DNA from: JANXUC01 sp964619065
GTDB lineage: Bacteria; Acidobacteriota; Terriglobia; Terriglobales; Acidobacteriaceae
Reading direction: 5' to 3'
Assembly (NCBI GenBank): GCA_964619065.1
Contig: CAZUCC010000019.1
Coordinates: forward strand, 8,502 to 72,501
DNA: 64,000 nt
The position numbers were made by a program, and so were the translations under genes. This document shows positions 1 through 7,626 of this stretch, in pieces. The notes below the pieces were generated by a model, which worked only from the letters and a program-made list of their open reading frames with translations, did not search any database and had not been told where the DNA came from. Within the stretch, counting starts at the first letter, position 1. Each line of letters starts with the position of its first letter.

Positions 1-120
1 AATTCTGAGTGGACCAAGCGGGCGAAAATGATCTTAGAGGAGACCGGTGCTCAGGATATTTCCTCCACTGGCGAAGCCAGCAGCTCCAACACCGAAACCG
101 ATGTTCGAGAAGTCGCCTAG
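1..120 (+). CDS. C-terminal fragment of a probable general-stress membrane protein
   Basis: The first 120 bases read open in frame 1 and end with TAG at 118-120, giving 39 residues of a protein whose start lies outside the window. The tail contains ARAKMILEETGAQDIS-like sequence (read here as KRAKMILEETGAQDISSTGE) followed by a Ser/Thr/Glu-rich end. This resembles the C-terminus of small acidobacterial stress proteins that carry a central glycine-zipper membrane segment and end in an ILEETGAEDIS-type motif. An intrinsic terminator follows 20 bases downstream and the neighbour is a CsbD gene, which agrees with a stress role. Only the tail is visible, so the family call is tentative. Confidence 0.4.
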   Translation, partial: NSEWTKRAKMILEETGAQDISSTGEASSSNTETDVREVA

Positions 121-139
121 CCTAGCTTAATCTTAGGGT

Positions 140-172
140 GCGCCGGCAGGGACATGCTGCCGGCGCTTTTTT
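140..172 (+). terminator. Intrinsic terminator after the partial first gene
   Basis: A perfect 10-bp GC-rich stem (140-149 pairing with 157-166, 7-base loop) is followed at once by six T residues (167-172). It sits 20 bases after the stop at 120, so it ends the first transcription unit. Confidence 0.9.
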
Positions 173-197
173 GTTTGCCCCGTTGCCGTGCGCACAT

Positions 198-226
198 AAA
201 AAAGAGGGAGCCACGAATGGCTCCCT
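198..226 (-). terminator. Intrinsic terminator of the CsbD gene
   Basis: Read on the minus strand, an 8-bp stem (219-226 with 205-212, 6-base loop) is followed by a T-rich run (complement of 198-204). It lies 17 bases beyond the CsbD stop codon. Together with the plus-strand terminator at 140-172 it insulates two convergent genes. Confidence 0.85.
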
Positions 227-242
227 GAGAAATACCTGGTTT

Positions 243-485
243 CTAACTAGCTTTGCGTCGTTGCTCACTCTCAACCGAGGAGTCATCGGGGTCGGCGAAT
301 TTCCAATCATCCACCTGCTTCTGGGCCTCTTCCTTGGCGATGCCATAGCGCTCCTGGATCGCGCCGATCAATTGTTCGCGTTTACCTGCAATCACGTCTA
401 GATCCTGGTCGGTCAATTTTCCCCACCGTTCCTTGATGGAGCCCTTGATTTGCTTCCACTTGCCCTGCAGTTGATCCGAGTTCAT
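243..485 (-). CDS. CsbD family stress protein
   Basis: An 80-residue hydrophilic protein that starts MNSDQLQGKWKQIKGSIKE, the standard opening of the CsbD-like family, and continues with WGKLTDQDLDVIAGKREQL. Family members are small cytoplasmic proteins induced by general stress (sigma-B in Bacillus); their molecular action is not known. The start is set by a strong ribosome binding site, GGAGG, 7 bases before ATG. Length matches the family (60-80 residues). The charged tail after about residue 65 is variable. The gene has its own terminator, so it is probably monocistronic. Confidence 0.93.
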   Translation of the reverse strand: MNSDQLQGKWKQIKGSIKERWGKLTDQDLDVIAGKREQLIGAIQERYGIAKEEAQKQVDDWKFADPDDSSVESEQRRKAS

Positions 486-675
486 TGCGTTTCCTCCAGA
501 GAATTGAATTCCCGAATCATCCTAGGAGAACCGTTACATATTTTCGATCAGGTGGAGAATGTATCTCTGAACAACGCTTCCTGCAGAAGGAGATGTAAAG
601 GTAAGCCGGATGTACAGGACATACTGTATTGGCTTTCGGAAACTAACAAGCTAGCTTAGCGTCCAGGCTTAAGAT

Positions 676-1044
676 ATGACATCAATCTGCGTAAACCCCA
701 ATTGTCGCCGGCCTCTCGCTGCCTTCTCAGAAGGGCGTTTATTTCAGTTCGAGATCATCTCCATTTCTGTGTCTGCTGACGATGAGAACAAGAGAGATTT
801 CGATGAACTTCCCTATCGTGATAAGGCTCATTTTTGGCTTTGCGGGCGATGCTCGGGGCAGATGCGACTCACCCTGGAACCCTGGAAAGGACTTCAACTA
901 ATCCCGCTCGAGCAAGTAATGGGACAAAGGATCGATCCCATGGCCGAACCCTTAACTTTGAGCAAGCACCATGAAAATAACAGAGTTGTCTCCCTTCTTG
1001 AGACTCAAAGCCTCCATCACTCCATGAGTTCCACTGCCCCGTAG
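676..1044 (+). CDS. Conserved hypothetical protein with two Cys-pair motifs
   Basis: A 122-residue protein with CVNPNC near the N-terminus (residues 5-10) and CGRC in the middle (about residues 55-58), a spacing that could form a single zinc ribbon. Between them lies a predicted beta-rich segment (LFQFEIISISVS). I recognise the general pattern from acidobacterial hypothetical proteins but know no function. There is no clear signal peptide or membrane span. The ribosome binding site before ATG 676 is weak. The C-terminal 40 residues look low in conservation. An 8-bp inverted repeat (1042-1049 with 1072-1079) overlaps the gene end and lacks a T-run. Confidence 0.6.
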   Translation: MTSICVNPNCRRPLAAFSEGRLFQFEIISISVSADDENKRDFDELPYRDKAHFWLCGRCSGQMRLTLEPWKGLQLIPLEQVMGQRIDPMAEPLTLSKHHENNRVVSLLETQSLHHSMSSTAP

Positions 1045-1149
1045 AGCACGTTTGTGGCGCTTCTACAGTATGTGCTCTATGGAGTCGCCCAGATTGCGGC
1101 CATATGCTCATCTCGTCGCAACAACAGTCTGAGAAATGAGGATATCTAA

Positions 1150-1908
1150 ATGAAGTCATTACGGAAATTGTTGAGCGCTAGTCTCCTGGTCGCGGGTATG
1201 ACCGCTGCAATGTATGCGGCCGACGCCGACGAGAAGAGTCCTTCGAATGAGGTGAAGAGAGTCCAATCCGCGGCAACGGTTCTGGATGAGATCATGGGCA
1301 CTCCCGACAAAGGAATTCCCAGAGAGATTCTTGAGTCGGCCAAATGCATAGCAGTCGTGCCTTCCATGATCAAAGGTGGTTTCATCATCGGTGCCCGTTA
1401 TGGTAAAGGCGTTGCCACGTGCCGTACCAGCACGGGTTGGAGTGCGCCGGCTCCGCTCACTATTGCAGGGGGCAGCTGGGGTCTTCAATTCGGTGGGGAA
1501 GCTGTTGATTTAGTCATGCTGGTCATGAACGAGAAAGGTATGCAGAATCTGTTAGCGAGCAAATTCAAGCTCGGCGCGGAAGGATCTGCCGCTGCAGGGC
1601 CTGTCGGTCGTCAAGCTGAGGCCAATACCGATTGGAAGATGCGCGCGGAAGTTTTGACCTACTCTCGTGCCCGGGGTGTGTTTGCCGGTCTCGAACTCAA
1701 CGGCGCCGTTATTAAGCAAGATGACGATGATACCCGCATTTTGTACGGCAAACTGGTTCCCTTCAAGACGATCCTCGCTGGAAGCGTGGCTGCTCCTGCG
1801 GGGACGCACCGATTCGTGGAAACGGTGAACAAGTACGCGACTGAAGTCAAACAGGAGCAAGGATCGACCGCAGCACCCACGACGGTCACTCCTCCGCCCT
1901 CGCATTAG
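1150..1908 (+). CDS. Secreted SYLF-domain (Ysc84-type) lipid-binding protein
   Basis: A 252-residue protein with a signal peptide (MKSLRKLLSASLLVAGMTAA, cleavage probably after an AADA-type site near residue 24). The mature part matches the SYLF/DUF500 family: residues about 40-70 hold the helical part with IPREILESAKCIAVVPSM, and residues about 75-210 hold the Gly-rich beta part (KGGFIIGARYGKGVATCR, GGSWGLQFGGEAVDLVMLVM, ARGVFAGLELNGAVI). Eukaryotic SYLF domains bind phosphoinositides; bacterial members are exported and of unclear role. The tail is Thr/Pro-rich. It lies just before a DUF3309 gene and near CsbD, so a membrane or osmotic stress role is plausible but inferred. Confidence 0.9.
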   Translation: MKSLRKLLSASLLVAGMTAAMYAADADEKSPSNEVKRVQSAATVLDEIMGTPDKGIPREILESAKCIAVVPSMIKGGFIIGARYGKGVATCRTSTGWSAPAPLTIAGGSWGLQFGGEAVDLVMLVMNEKGMQNLLASKFKLGAEGSAAAGPVGRQAEANTDWKMRAEVLTYSRARGVFAGLELNGAVIKQDDDDTRILYGKLVPFKTILAGSVAAPAGTHRFVETVNKYATEVKQEQGSTAAPTTVTPPPSH

Positions 1909-1922
1909 CACGCGCTACACCT

Positions 1923-1951
1923 GGCGGCGGTTTCAACGCGGAACCGCCGCC
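1923..1951 (+). other. GC-rich hairpin between SYLF and DUF3309 genes
   Basis: A perfect 10-bp inverted repeat (1923-1932 with 1942-1951, 9-base loop) lies 15 bases after the SYLF stop and 29 bases before the DUF3309 start. There is no T-run, so it may be an mRNA-stabilising or partial termination structure between the two genes. Confidence 0.6.
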
Positions 1952-1979
1952 GGGATGATCCCAATCTCCTGGAGGAACT

Positions 1980-2132
1980 ATGAACACCATTCTTATTCTC
2001 GTTTTGCTTTTGCTCTTAATCGGTGCCCTACCAACATGGCCCTACAGCACCGGATGGGGCTATTACCCTAGTGGTGGCTTGGGCTTAGTAGCGTTAATTG
2101 TAATTGTCCTCTTGGTATCGGGCCGGCTCTGA
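1980..2132 (+). CDS. DUF3309 family membrane microprotein
   Basis: A 50-residue protein with two hydrophobic segments (residues about 2-16 and 34-48) joined by LPTWPYSTGWGYYPSGG. The motif GALPTWP...GWGYYPSGGLG is the signature of DUF3309, tiny two-pass membrane proteins common in Acidobacteriota and Proteobacteria, often near stress genes. The start ATG at 1980 has a good ribosome binding site (GGAGG at 1971-1975). It is short enough to be missed by automatic callers. Function unknown; context points to envelope stress. Confidence 0.88.
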   Translation: MNTILILVLLLLLIGALPTWPYSTGWGYYPSGGLGLVALIVIVLLVSGRL

Positions 2133-2456
2133 TGCGCGGAGTATGAATTGCGACGCTATCTCGCCGGGAATTCCTGCCACCGGAAAAATTCTGGCGGTGA
2201 ATTCCCGATTGTTCGGAATCGGGGATTCTCTTCTCCGTTCGAGTCACTCCAACCGGAACGATCACAGAGTTCCACGCGAGAGTAGGTCAGTCACTCGTCA
2301 ACATCGCAGGCGCCCCTCGCGGATCGGCCAATCCTGCTCGTCTACATAACTGTTTTCTGTAAAGCGCGAACACATTCAAAGCACCTGTCGGCCGTTCCTG
2401 GAAATTAGCTCTGTACTCCCTGGCAATGCGTCATCACCGCTTCCGGGTGCAAAGAC
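2133..2456. other. Intergenic stretch, nothing recognised
   Basis: The 324 bases between the DUF3309 gene and the end of the minus-strand microprotein gene contain no convincing ORF, RNA gene or terminator on either strand. Short open frames here lack ribosome binding sites and recognisable sequence. Confidence 0.5.
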
Positions 2457-2642
2457 CTAACGTACCAAAGCTAGAACATCCGATCTGCCTTCTGGAGCAG
2501 GGGCTTCGCAGATTCGATATTCTCCGGGCTCGTCTAAGGTTTTTAGCAGCTCCTCAAGCAGAATCATCAAGCGCTCTGAATCTTGCTCGACAGAGACTTC
2601 CTTGCAGAGTGCTTGCCAGTCCCGTCGCTTCTCAATAGCCAT
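2457..2642 (-). CDS. Small conserved hypothetical protein (MAIEKRRDW type)
   Basis: A 61-residue soluble, charged protein starting MAIEKRRDWQALCKEVSVEQ, then a helical LMILLEELLKTLDE segment. I recognise this as a microprotein family common in acidobacterial genomes, with no assigned function. The start is firm: TAAGGAGGCAAAATC precedes ATG, with ideal spacing. Upstream on the minus strand two direct copies of GCTCATAAAT (complement of 2657-2666 and 2674-2683) lie just before the ribosome binding site. It is probably monocistronic. Confidence 0.75.
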   Translation of the reverse strand: MAIEKRRDWQALCKEVSVEQDSERLMILLEELLKTLDEPGEYRICEAPAPEGRSDVLALVR

Positions 2643-2980
2643 GATTTTGCCTCCTTATTTATGAGCCCACGTCATTTATGAGCACACCTCTGAAGCAGAA
2701 TGGGGCTCTGCGTCTCAATTTTGTTGAACACAGACACTCTTGCAAGTAGGACTCCAAATTCACGGGTACAGAGTAAGCGTCCTTAATAACAATAAGTTAG
2801 GACTTTTCTCCACAATCTGGAATCCGCGGGGTGAGGGATCGTAGGTAATTTTTCCCAGGAAGGGATCGGGCGGCCTCGACGCTGGGAGCAGATGGAGATA
2901 AAGAGGACGTCATGGCAATAAACTGTGCCGAGCGAAGCCTCAATAACTGGCAATGACCTCGCTCAGCACTTTATAAACCA
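2643..2980. other. Intergenic stretch with microprotein 5' region
   Basis: This 338-base gap lies between two minus-strand genes. It holds the upstream region of the 61-residue microprotein, including the paired repeats at 2657-2683, and the distal end of the region after the YXWGXW gene. No further gene, hairpin with T-run or RNA was seen. Confidence 0.5.
2657..2683 (-). repeat. Two direct 10-bp repeats next to the ribosome binding site
   Basis: ATTTATGAGC occurs at 2657-2666 and again at 2674-2683, 17 bases apart start to start. The pair abuts the ribosome binding site of the 61-residue microprotein. It could be a tandem operator or RNA-protein site, or chance. Confidence 0.4.
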
Positions 2981-4144
2981 CTACTGTTTGTCGGGTTTAG
3001 GGTTCTGCCGATTTCGATCCGGCGACGGTTGCATTCTTTGCTGCAACTTCTCCTGCTGTTGTTCGTGCCTTTGCTGTAATTGCTGCGTCTGCTGCTGGTG
3101 TTTTTGCTCGATTTGCTGTTTTTTGGCTTCGTCAGCATTCCGTTGCGCCAGCCGTTGATGGTCTTGGTCTTGCTTCTGCTGCAGCTTCTGTCGTTCCTGA
3201 TCCTGCTTCGCTTGCATCTTCTTCTGCTGTTGTTGGTATTTCCGGTCTAGTTTCTGATTCCCCGTATTGGGAGCATCGGGACGCGAATCACGGGGAATAT
3301 CGTTAGCATGCATCATTGTGTTCGACCGCGAATTGTTATTCTCCGACCTCGCTGATGGTGCATTCGTCGATGGCGTATTCGTCTGGGGCTGTGCGCCGCC
3401 ACGATTGCGCTCAGGATTGTAAGGAGCCCCGGCCTCTCTGGCAGGCACGACCTCCCGATCACGAAGCGCACCAGGTCTCGGAGTTGCTGCAACCGGTGGC
3501 TTGCCATGGTTGGTTGAAGCCCGTAGATCCGGGTTAGATCGGGCCGCTTGGAAATGTTCTGTTTGGGCAGCTACCGGCGGGATGTGTCTCTCACGGGCCA
3601 CTGCTTCCTCTTCAGGCCTGGGCCGCGCGTTGATTCCACCGTTTCCACCGTTGTAGCTGACACGTGTTACGTTCGTATTGTTGATCACAGTCGTGTTGTA
3701 AACGTTGTGAATGTTGGTGACACTCACATTGTTCACAGCGCGGTTATAAAAAAATCGTCCGTGATCCCAACGCCCACCTTGATAACCTTCACCAAAGTAC
3801 CCGAAGCCGTAATTAATTCCACCATAGAAACCTACCTGCGGAGCCCAATATCCATCATAGAAAGTAAAGCCATCGCCGCTCCAGGCCCAGTAGCCAGGTG
3901 TCCAAAACAAACCGGGTTCCGGAGGCAATACCCACGTGCCAGGCACCCAATAATAATCGTCCGCATCATAAGCCCAATATCCAGGTGCCCAAAGATAACC
4001 TTCATCAGGGCAAAGCGGCTGCTCGTAAACGGGCAGCGCGGGCGGACCGAAAGTTACCGAAATCCCAATCTGGCCGAATGACGCAGCCGACATGACAAGC
4101 ACAATGAGTGCTAAAAACACTGAACGAACTTTTTGTACATGCAT
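2981..4144 (-). CDS. Secreted YXWGXW-repeat protein with Gln-rich coiled-coil tail
   Basis: The protein is read as 387 residues from ATG at 4144, which has GGAGA 6 bases upstream and begins a signal peptide (MHVQKVRSVFLALIVLVMSA, cleavage near SFGQ). The frame stays open upstream to 4339, but that extension has no ribosome binding site and would bury the signal. After the signal come repeats of the YXWGXW type (LWAPGYWAY, YWVPGTWVLPP, FWTPGYWAW, FYDGYWAP), then an Asn-rich stretch (NNVSVTNIHNVYNTTVINN), a disordered Pro/Arg/Asn region and about 95 residues of Gln/Lys-rich coiled coil. Such proteins are exported; function is unknown. Confidence 0.85.
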   Translation of the reverse strand: MHVQKVRSVFLALIVLVMSAASFGQIGISVTFGPPALPVYEQPLCPDEGYLWAPGYWAYDADDYYWVPGTWVLPPEPGLFWTPGYWAWSGDGFTFYDGYWAPQVGFYGGINYGFGYFGEGYQGGRWDHGRFFYNRAVNNVSVTNIHNVYNTTVINNTNVTRVSYNGGNGGINARPRPEEEAVARERHIPPVAAQTEHFQAARSNPDLRASTNHGKPPVAATPRPGALRDREVVPAREAGAPYNPERNRGGAQPQTNTPSTNAPSARSENNNSRSNTMMHANDIPRDSRPDAPNTGNQKLDRKYQQQQKKMQAKQDQERQKLQQKQDQDHQRLAQRNADEAKKQQIEQKHQQQTQQLQQRHEQQQEKLQQRMQPSPDRNRQNPKPDKQ

Positions 4145-4731
4145 TAGTTTTCTCCTTGGCGGATCGCCAGCGCTTCCCACGTGCAAACGTTCGCTACTGG
4201 CTGATATTGCCAGCCGAATGATCGTCTCCGTCTTGGACCGACGATAAAACCGCCCTGCGTTCCTCACAATCCCGGGAAGTCTGTAGCTCTCCAAACACAT
4301 CCCTGTAGGGAAACGAATGTAGCCCGGCATATTTGGCATTGCAGCTCTCGAAACATTTTCGTGTCAGCCAACACCATGACCAAAACTATGATGACGTTCG
4401 AGATCGCCGATATTGAGAAGTCGAACAGACGTGAATCACGACGGAAGGGAACTTCACCCGAGCATTTTCCAGCGCCGTAATGCGCGCGACGCCATGTTAA
4501 ACGCTAAAAACATGCAGCGTATTCCATGCCTTTCTCGCCAGCTTTCAACGGTTTGATGGGGACGCCGGTTACTAGCACAATCCAGTCGACGCCTAAATCA
4601 TTTGTTTTCTTCGTTTCCCATTTGCGGCCAATTTTGTTCATTGGTTCTGGAGATGCAGCGGTCCAGTTGTTTGAATGCGCCCTCCTGCGATATCTCTGGT
4701 GTGATATGAAACACTGGAGAGGGGACATAGC
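4145..4731. other. Divergent upstream region of the YXWGXW gene and the LacI-type gene
   Basis: The 587 bases separate two divergent genes and must hold both promoters. The plus-strand gene has a purine-rich ribosome binding region (GGAGAGGGGA) ending about 8 bases before its ATG. I see no conclusive -35/-10 pair or symmetrical LacI-type operator. A short minus-strand open frame at 4504-4728 has some protein-like composition but no ribosome binding site and is not called. Confidence 0.5.
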
Positions 4732-5763
4732 ATGCCAGCTCGAATGAAAGACATTGCCCGAGAACTGGGCGTATCCGTCGTTACGGTTTCCAAATCTCTG
4801 CGCGATCTTGCTGGCCCTAGCGCGGAAACAAAGGCCCGCGTGCTGAAGTTGGCCAAGAAGTTGAACTATGGGCCCAATTTAACAGCCCGCGCCTTGGTCA
4901 GCGGGCGCACCAACACCATCGGGCTGGTCATCCCGGACCTGGTTCACCCCTTCTTTGCGCAAATCGCCAAGAGTATTTCAAAAGTGCTCTATGCACGGGG
5001 ATATAGTTTGGTCGTTTCTTCTTCTGAGGAACACCCTGAAATCGAAATGAAGGCGATCGAACAGTTGGTGGCCAGAAGCGTGGATGTCCTGATGATTGCG
5101 TCCACGCAGCGGTCTGCGGAGACTTTCCAGTGGGCCGAAAAGCAACGAATTCCTTACGTCCTTATAGACCGGAAATTTGAGGGTTTAGACGCTAATTTTG
5201 TAGGTGTGGATGATGTGAGAGTGGGCTCTCTAGCTACGGAACATCTCATTGAAATGGGCTGCCAGAGGATCGCGCATATTGGCGGAGGCCGGTTAAGCTC
5301 TGCTGCGGGGCGGAGAGAAGGATACGAACAGACGCTCACCCGCCATGGTGTACCGATTCATCGACAGTACGTGTTGGTGGAACAGCGCCTCGAAAAAGTG
5401 GCTGACGTTGCCGGGCACGAGGCGGCAAAAAAGTTGCTGAAGATGGACCCTTGCCCGGACGGTATTTTTTGTTACAACGATCCTGTGGCAATGGGCGCCA
5501 TCATGGCTTGCTTGGATGCCGGGATGCGCATCCCCGAAGATATCGCCATTGTTGGTTGCGGAAATTCTCATTACGATGATTTCCTGCGGATCCCGCTGAC
5601 AAGTGTCGATCAGAAGAGCGAGGCCCTCGGTCAGAATGCGGGGGAGTTAGCGCTACGTCTGGTTGAGTCCAAGAGAGCGCTCCCGGCGCGAACCGTTCTA
5701 TTGGCTCCCGAGCTGATCGTGAGGAAGTCCAGCCAAAAACTCTTGCGTCAGGCGGCGAAATGA
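4732..5763 (+). CDS. LacI/PurR family transcriptional regulator
   Basis: A 343-residue protein of standard family length. Residues 5-50 form the LacI helix-turn-helix and hinge (MKDIARELGVSVVTVSKSLR, then LNYGPNLTARALVSGRTNTIGL), where the hinge helix inserts into the operator minor groove. Residues about 60-335 form the two-lobed periplasmic-binding-like sensor domain (PDLVHPFFAQIAKSI, FVGVDDVRVGSLATEHLIEMG, PDGIFCYNDPVAMGAI). Acidobacterial relatives usually control sugar uptake and glycoside use, but no such genes are adjacent, so the ligand cannot be read from context. It stands alone between a divergent gene and a 367-base gap. Confidence 0.93.
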   Translation: MPARMKDIARELGVSVVTVSKSLRDLAGPSAETKARVLKLAKKLNYGPNLTARALVSGRTNTIGLVIPDLVHPFFAQIAKSISKVLYARGYSLVVSSSEEHPEIEMKAIEQLVARSVDVLMIASTQRSAETFQWAEKQRIPYVLIDRKFEGLDANFVGVDDVRVGSLATEHLIEMGCQRIAHIGGGRLSSAAGRREGYEQTLTRHGVPIHRQYVLVEQRLEKVADVAGHEAAKKLLKMDPCPDGIFCYNDPVAMGAIMACLDAGMRIPEDIAIVGCGNSHYDDFLRIPLTSVDQKSEALGQNAGELALRLVESKRALPARTVLLAPELIVRKSSQKLLRQAAK

Positions 5764-5849
5764 ATGAGCGAGAAAATTGCCTTTCCCAGCGTAAAGTGTT
5801 GATTTCTTTATAGGGTCCAGTCCCCTAAGTAGCATGTATGTCCACTTGC

Positions 5850-5872
5850 TTTTCGATTTTCCCAATCGAAAA
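5850..5872 (+). other. Perfect 9-bp AT-rich inverted repeat after the lacI-type gene
   Basis: TTTTCGATT at 5850-5858 is matched by AATCGAAAA at 5864-5872 with a 5-base spacer. It is 87 bases downstream of the regulator stop. There is no T-run, so it is a weak terminator at best; an operator is the alternative. Confidence 0.5.
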
Positions 5873-6042
5873 CTTGTATTGGCGCTAAGCTCTCAGCGAA
5901 GGTAGAGTTATCTTTTATGACTCGAAGGGGCCAAGGCATGAGTGTGGGCGCAGGGATTCCGATAACATCGGCGAAACGAATTACCATTCCACTGGCTGAG
6001 GGGTACATTTGAGCTAGTTAAAAATTCCAAAGCGCTCAAGCG

Positions 6043-6084
6043 AACCCACTGCCAGAAAGTAGATCGGCGAGTGGGTTTTGTTTT
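6043..6084 (+). promoter_or_regulatory. Terminator-like hairpin in the aspartokinase leader (possible attenuator)
   Basis: AACCCACT at 6043-6050 pairs with AGTGGGTT at 6070-6077 (19-base loop), followed by a T-rich run (TTGTTTT). It lies 47 bases before the lysC start. It may end the transcript of the upstream regulator, or attenuate lysC transcription. No leader peptide rich in Lys or Thr was seen in front of it. Confidence 0.5.
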
Positions 6085-6130
6085 GCCCAGAAAGTGCAGG
6101 AATTAGAGTGTACGCAAGGACGAAACCGCC

Positions 6131-7621
6131 ATGGTAATCATGAAGTTTGGAGGAACGTCGGTCCAGGATGCAACTGCGATTGGGCGCGTGGCCGAAATCG
6201 TGCGCAGCCGTCAGAAACAGCATCCGGTCGTGGTGGTGAGTGCGTTTGCAAAGGTAACCGACCAACTTGTGCTTATGGGACAGCAAGCCATGTCCGGGGA
6301 TGCTGATGCCAGCCTGCAACTGCTCGCGACGCTGCGGGAGCGCCATTTGGAAACAGCACAGCAACTGTTGGGAGCGAAGGGATTGTCGAAGATCGCCGGT
6401 AGGTTGCAAGCGACATTCGCTCAGGCTGAAGCTTTTCTGCGCGGCTTGGCGGCGATACGAGAACTTTCTCCGCGCAGCAGCGACCAGGTTCTTTCGTTTG
6501 GAGAACTGCTCTCAAGTGAAATCGTGGCAGCGGCTCTGGCGGTCCGCGGATTGGCTACGGTATGGGTGGATTCGCGGAAGTGTATCGTGACCGACGCCCA
6601 ACACACCCGTGCGTTGCCGTTGGCGGAAGAAACGCGGGAACGCGCGCAGGCGCAGCTCGTGCCGCTGGTGGCGAAAGAGCGTATCCCCGTGATGGGCGGG
6701 TTCATTGCCGCAACGCAAGAGGGCATTACCACCACGCTGGGACGCGGCGGGTCGGATTTTTCGGCGGCGATTGTGGGCGCAGCGCTGGATGCCGAGTCGA
6801 TCGAAATTTGGACTGACGTTGAGGGCATGATGACGACGGACCCGAGGCTGTGTCCGGATGCGCGCACGATCCGCCAGATCAGCTTCAACGAAGCCGCTGA
6901 GCTTGCTTACTTTGGCGCCAAGGTGCTGCATCCGGCGACCTTGTTGCCGGCAATTCAGAAAGATATCCCAGTGTATGTGCTGAATTCCGGCAACGTGAAA
7001 AGCAAAGGCACGCGCATTACGGCGCATGCCCCGCACGGCCGCGATACATTCCGCGCGATTACGGCCAAGACCGGTGTCAGCATGGTGAACGTTGTGGCTT
7101 CTCGCGGAATAATGGTTCACGGTTTCTTGCGGTCGGTATTTGAGGCGCTGGACCGCTATGCGGCGTCGGTGGATTTAGTGGCGATTTCGGAAGTAAGCAT
7201 GTCTTTCACCATGGAGTCGAAGCGTCTGCCCGCCGCGCTCATTGCGGACTTGGAACGGATTGCCGACGTCACGTGCGAGAGTCAGCAAGCCATCATTTGC
7301 CTGGTGGGGGAGGACATTCACGGCAAGCCCGGCATCGCCGCGAGTGTATTCGAATCGGTCGCGCAGGCGGGGGTGAATATTCGGATGATTTCGCAAGGAG
7401 CGTCAGAGATCAACATCAGCTTTGTGATCCAGGAAAGCGATGTACCGCGAGCAGTCCGCCATCTTCATGCGCGCTTTTTTACTCACACCACGCCTGTGGA
7501 AGCAGTACGTATAGCGGGCAAGCGTGCGGTGAAATTAGTGGCCAACGGCAGTGGCGGGCCGCGGAGTTCAAGCAAAGCAGCTTTGACGGAAACGAAGGCG
7601 AATACAGGGAAGGGAAATTAG
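6131..7621 (+). CDS. lysC: Aspartate kinase
   Basis: A 496-residue enzyme that phosphorylates L-aspartate, the first step toward lysine, threonine, methionine and diaminopimelate. The kinase signature KFGGTS is at residues 5-10, and TTLGRGGSDFSA and WTDVEGMMTTDPR mark the amino-acid kinase core. Two ACT regulatory domains follow from about residue 315 (VSMVNVVASRG, then CLVGEDIHGKPGIAASVF with VNIRMISQGASEINISFVI), which in the family bind lysine or threonine for feedback. The length fits the long monofunctional (class III-like) form, not the bifunctional ThrA form. ATG 6131 has AAGGA about 10 bases upstream. Homoserine dehydrogenase follows 5 bases later, so the two are one operon. Confidence 0.95.
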   Translation: MVIMKFGGTSVQDATAIGRVAEIVRSRQKQHPVVVVSAFAKVTDQLVLMGQQAMSGDADASLQLLATLRERHLETAQQLLGAKGLSKIAGRLQATFAQAEAFLRGLAAIRELSPRSSDQVLSFGELLSSEIVAAALAVRGLATVWVDSRKCIVTDAQHTRALPLAEETRERAQAQLVPLVAKERIPVMGGFIAATQEGITTTLGRGGSDFSAAIVGAALDAESIEIWTDVEGMMTTDPRLCPDARTIRQISFNEAAELAYFGAKVLHPATLLPAIQKDIPVYVLNSGNVKSKGTRITAHAPHGRDTFRAITAKTGVSMVNVVASRGIMVHGFLRSVFEALDRYAASVDLVAISEVSMSFTMESKRLPAALIADLERIADVTCESQQAIICLVGEDIHGKPGIAASVFESVAQAGVNIRMISQGASEINISFVIQESDVPRAVRHLHARFFTHTTPVEAVRIAGKRAVKLVANGSGGPRSSSKAALTETKANTGKGN

Positions 7622-7626
7622 CCGAT

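Larger units (their letters stand above)
5764..6130. other. Intergenic leader region before aspartokinase
   Basis: The 367 bases hold the inverted repeat at 5850-5872 and the terminator-like hairpin at 6043-6084. A 66-residue minus-strand frame (5808-6008) has no ribosome binding site or recognisable sequence. I looked for lysine and SAM riboswitch cores and did not find them. Confidence 0.5.

Noticed and set aside
4504..4728. Small minus-strand frame upstream of the LacI-type gene
   Set aside because: Its C-terminal part looks somewhat protein-like, but there is no ribosome binding site and I recognise no family.
5764..6130. Possible lysine or SAM riboswitch before aspartokinase
   Set aside because: I compared the region with the conserved cores I know and found no match; only simple hairpins are present.
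7273..7626. Upstream extension of the homoserine dehydrogenase frame inside lysC
   Set aside because: The extension reads as a shadow of lysC. Homology to homoserine dehydrogenase begins only after ATG 7627.
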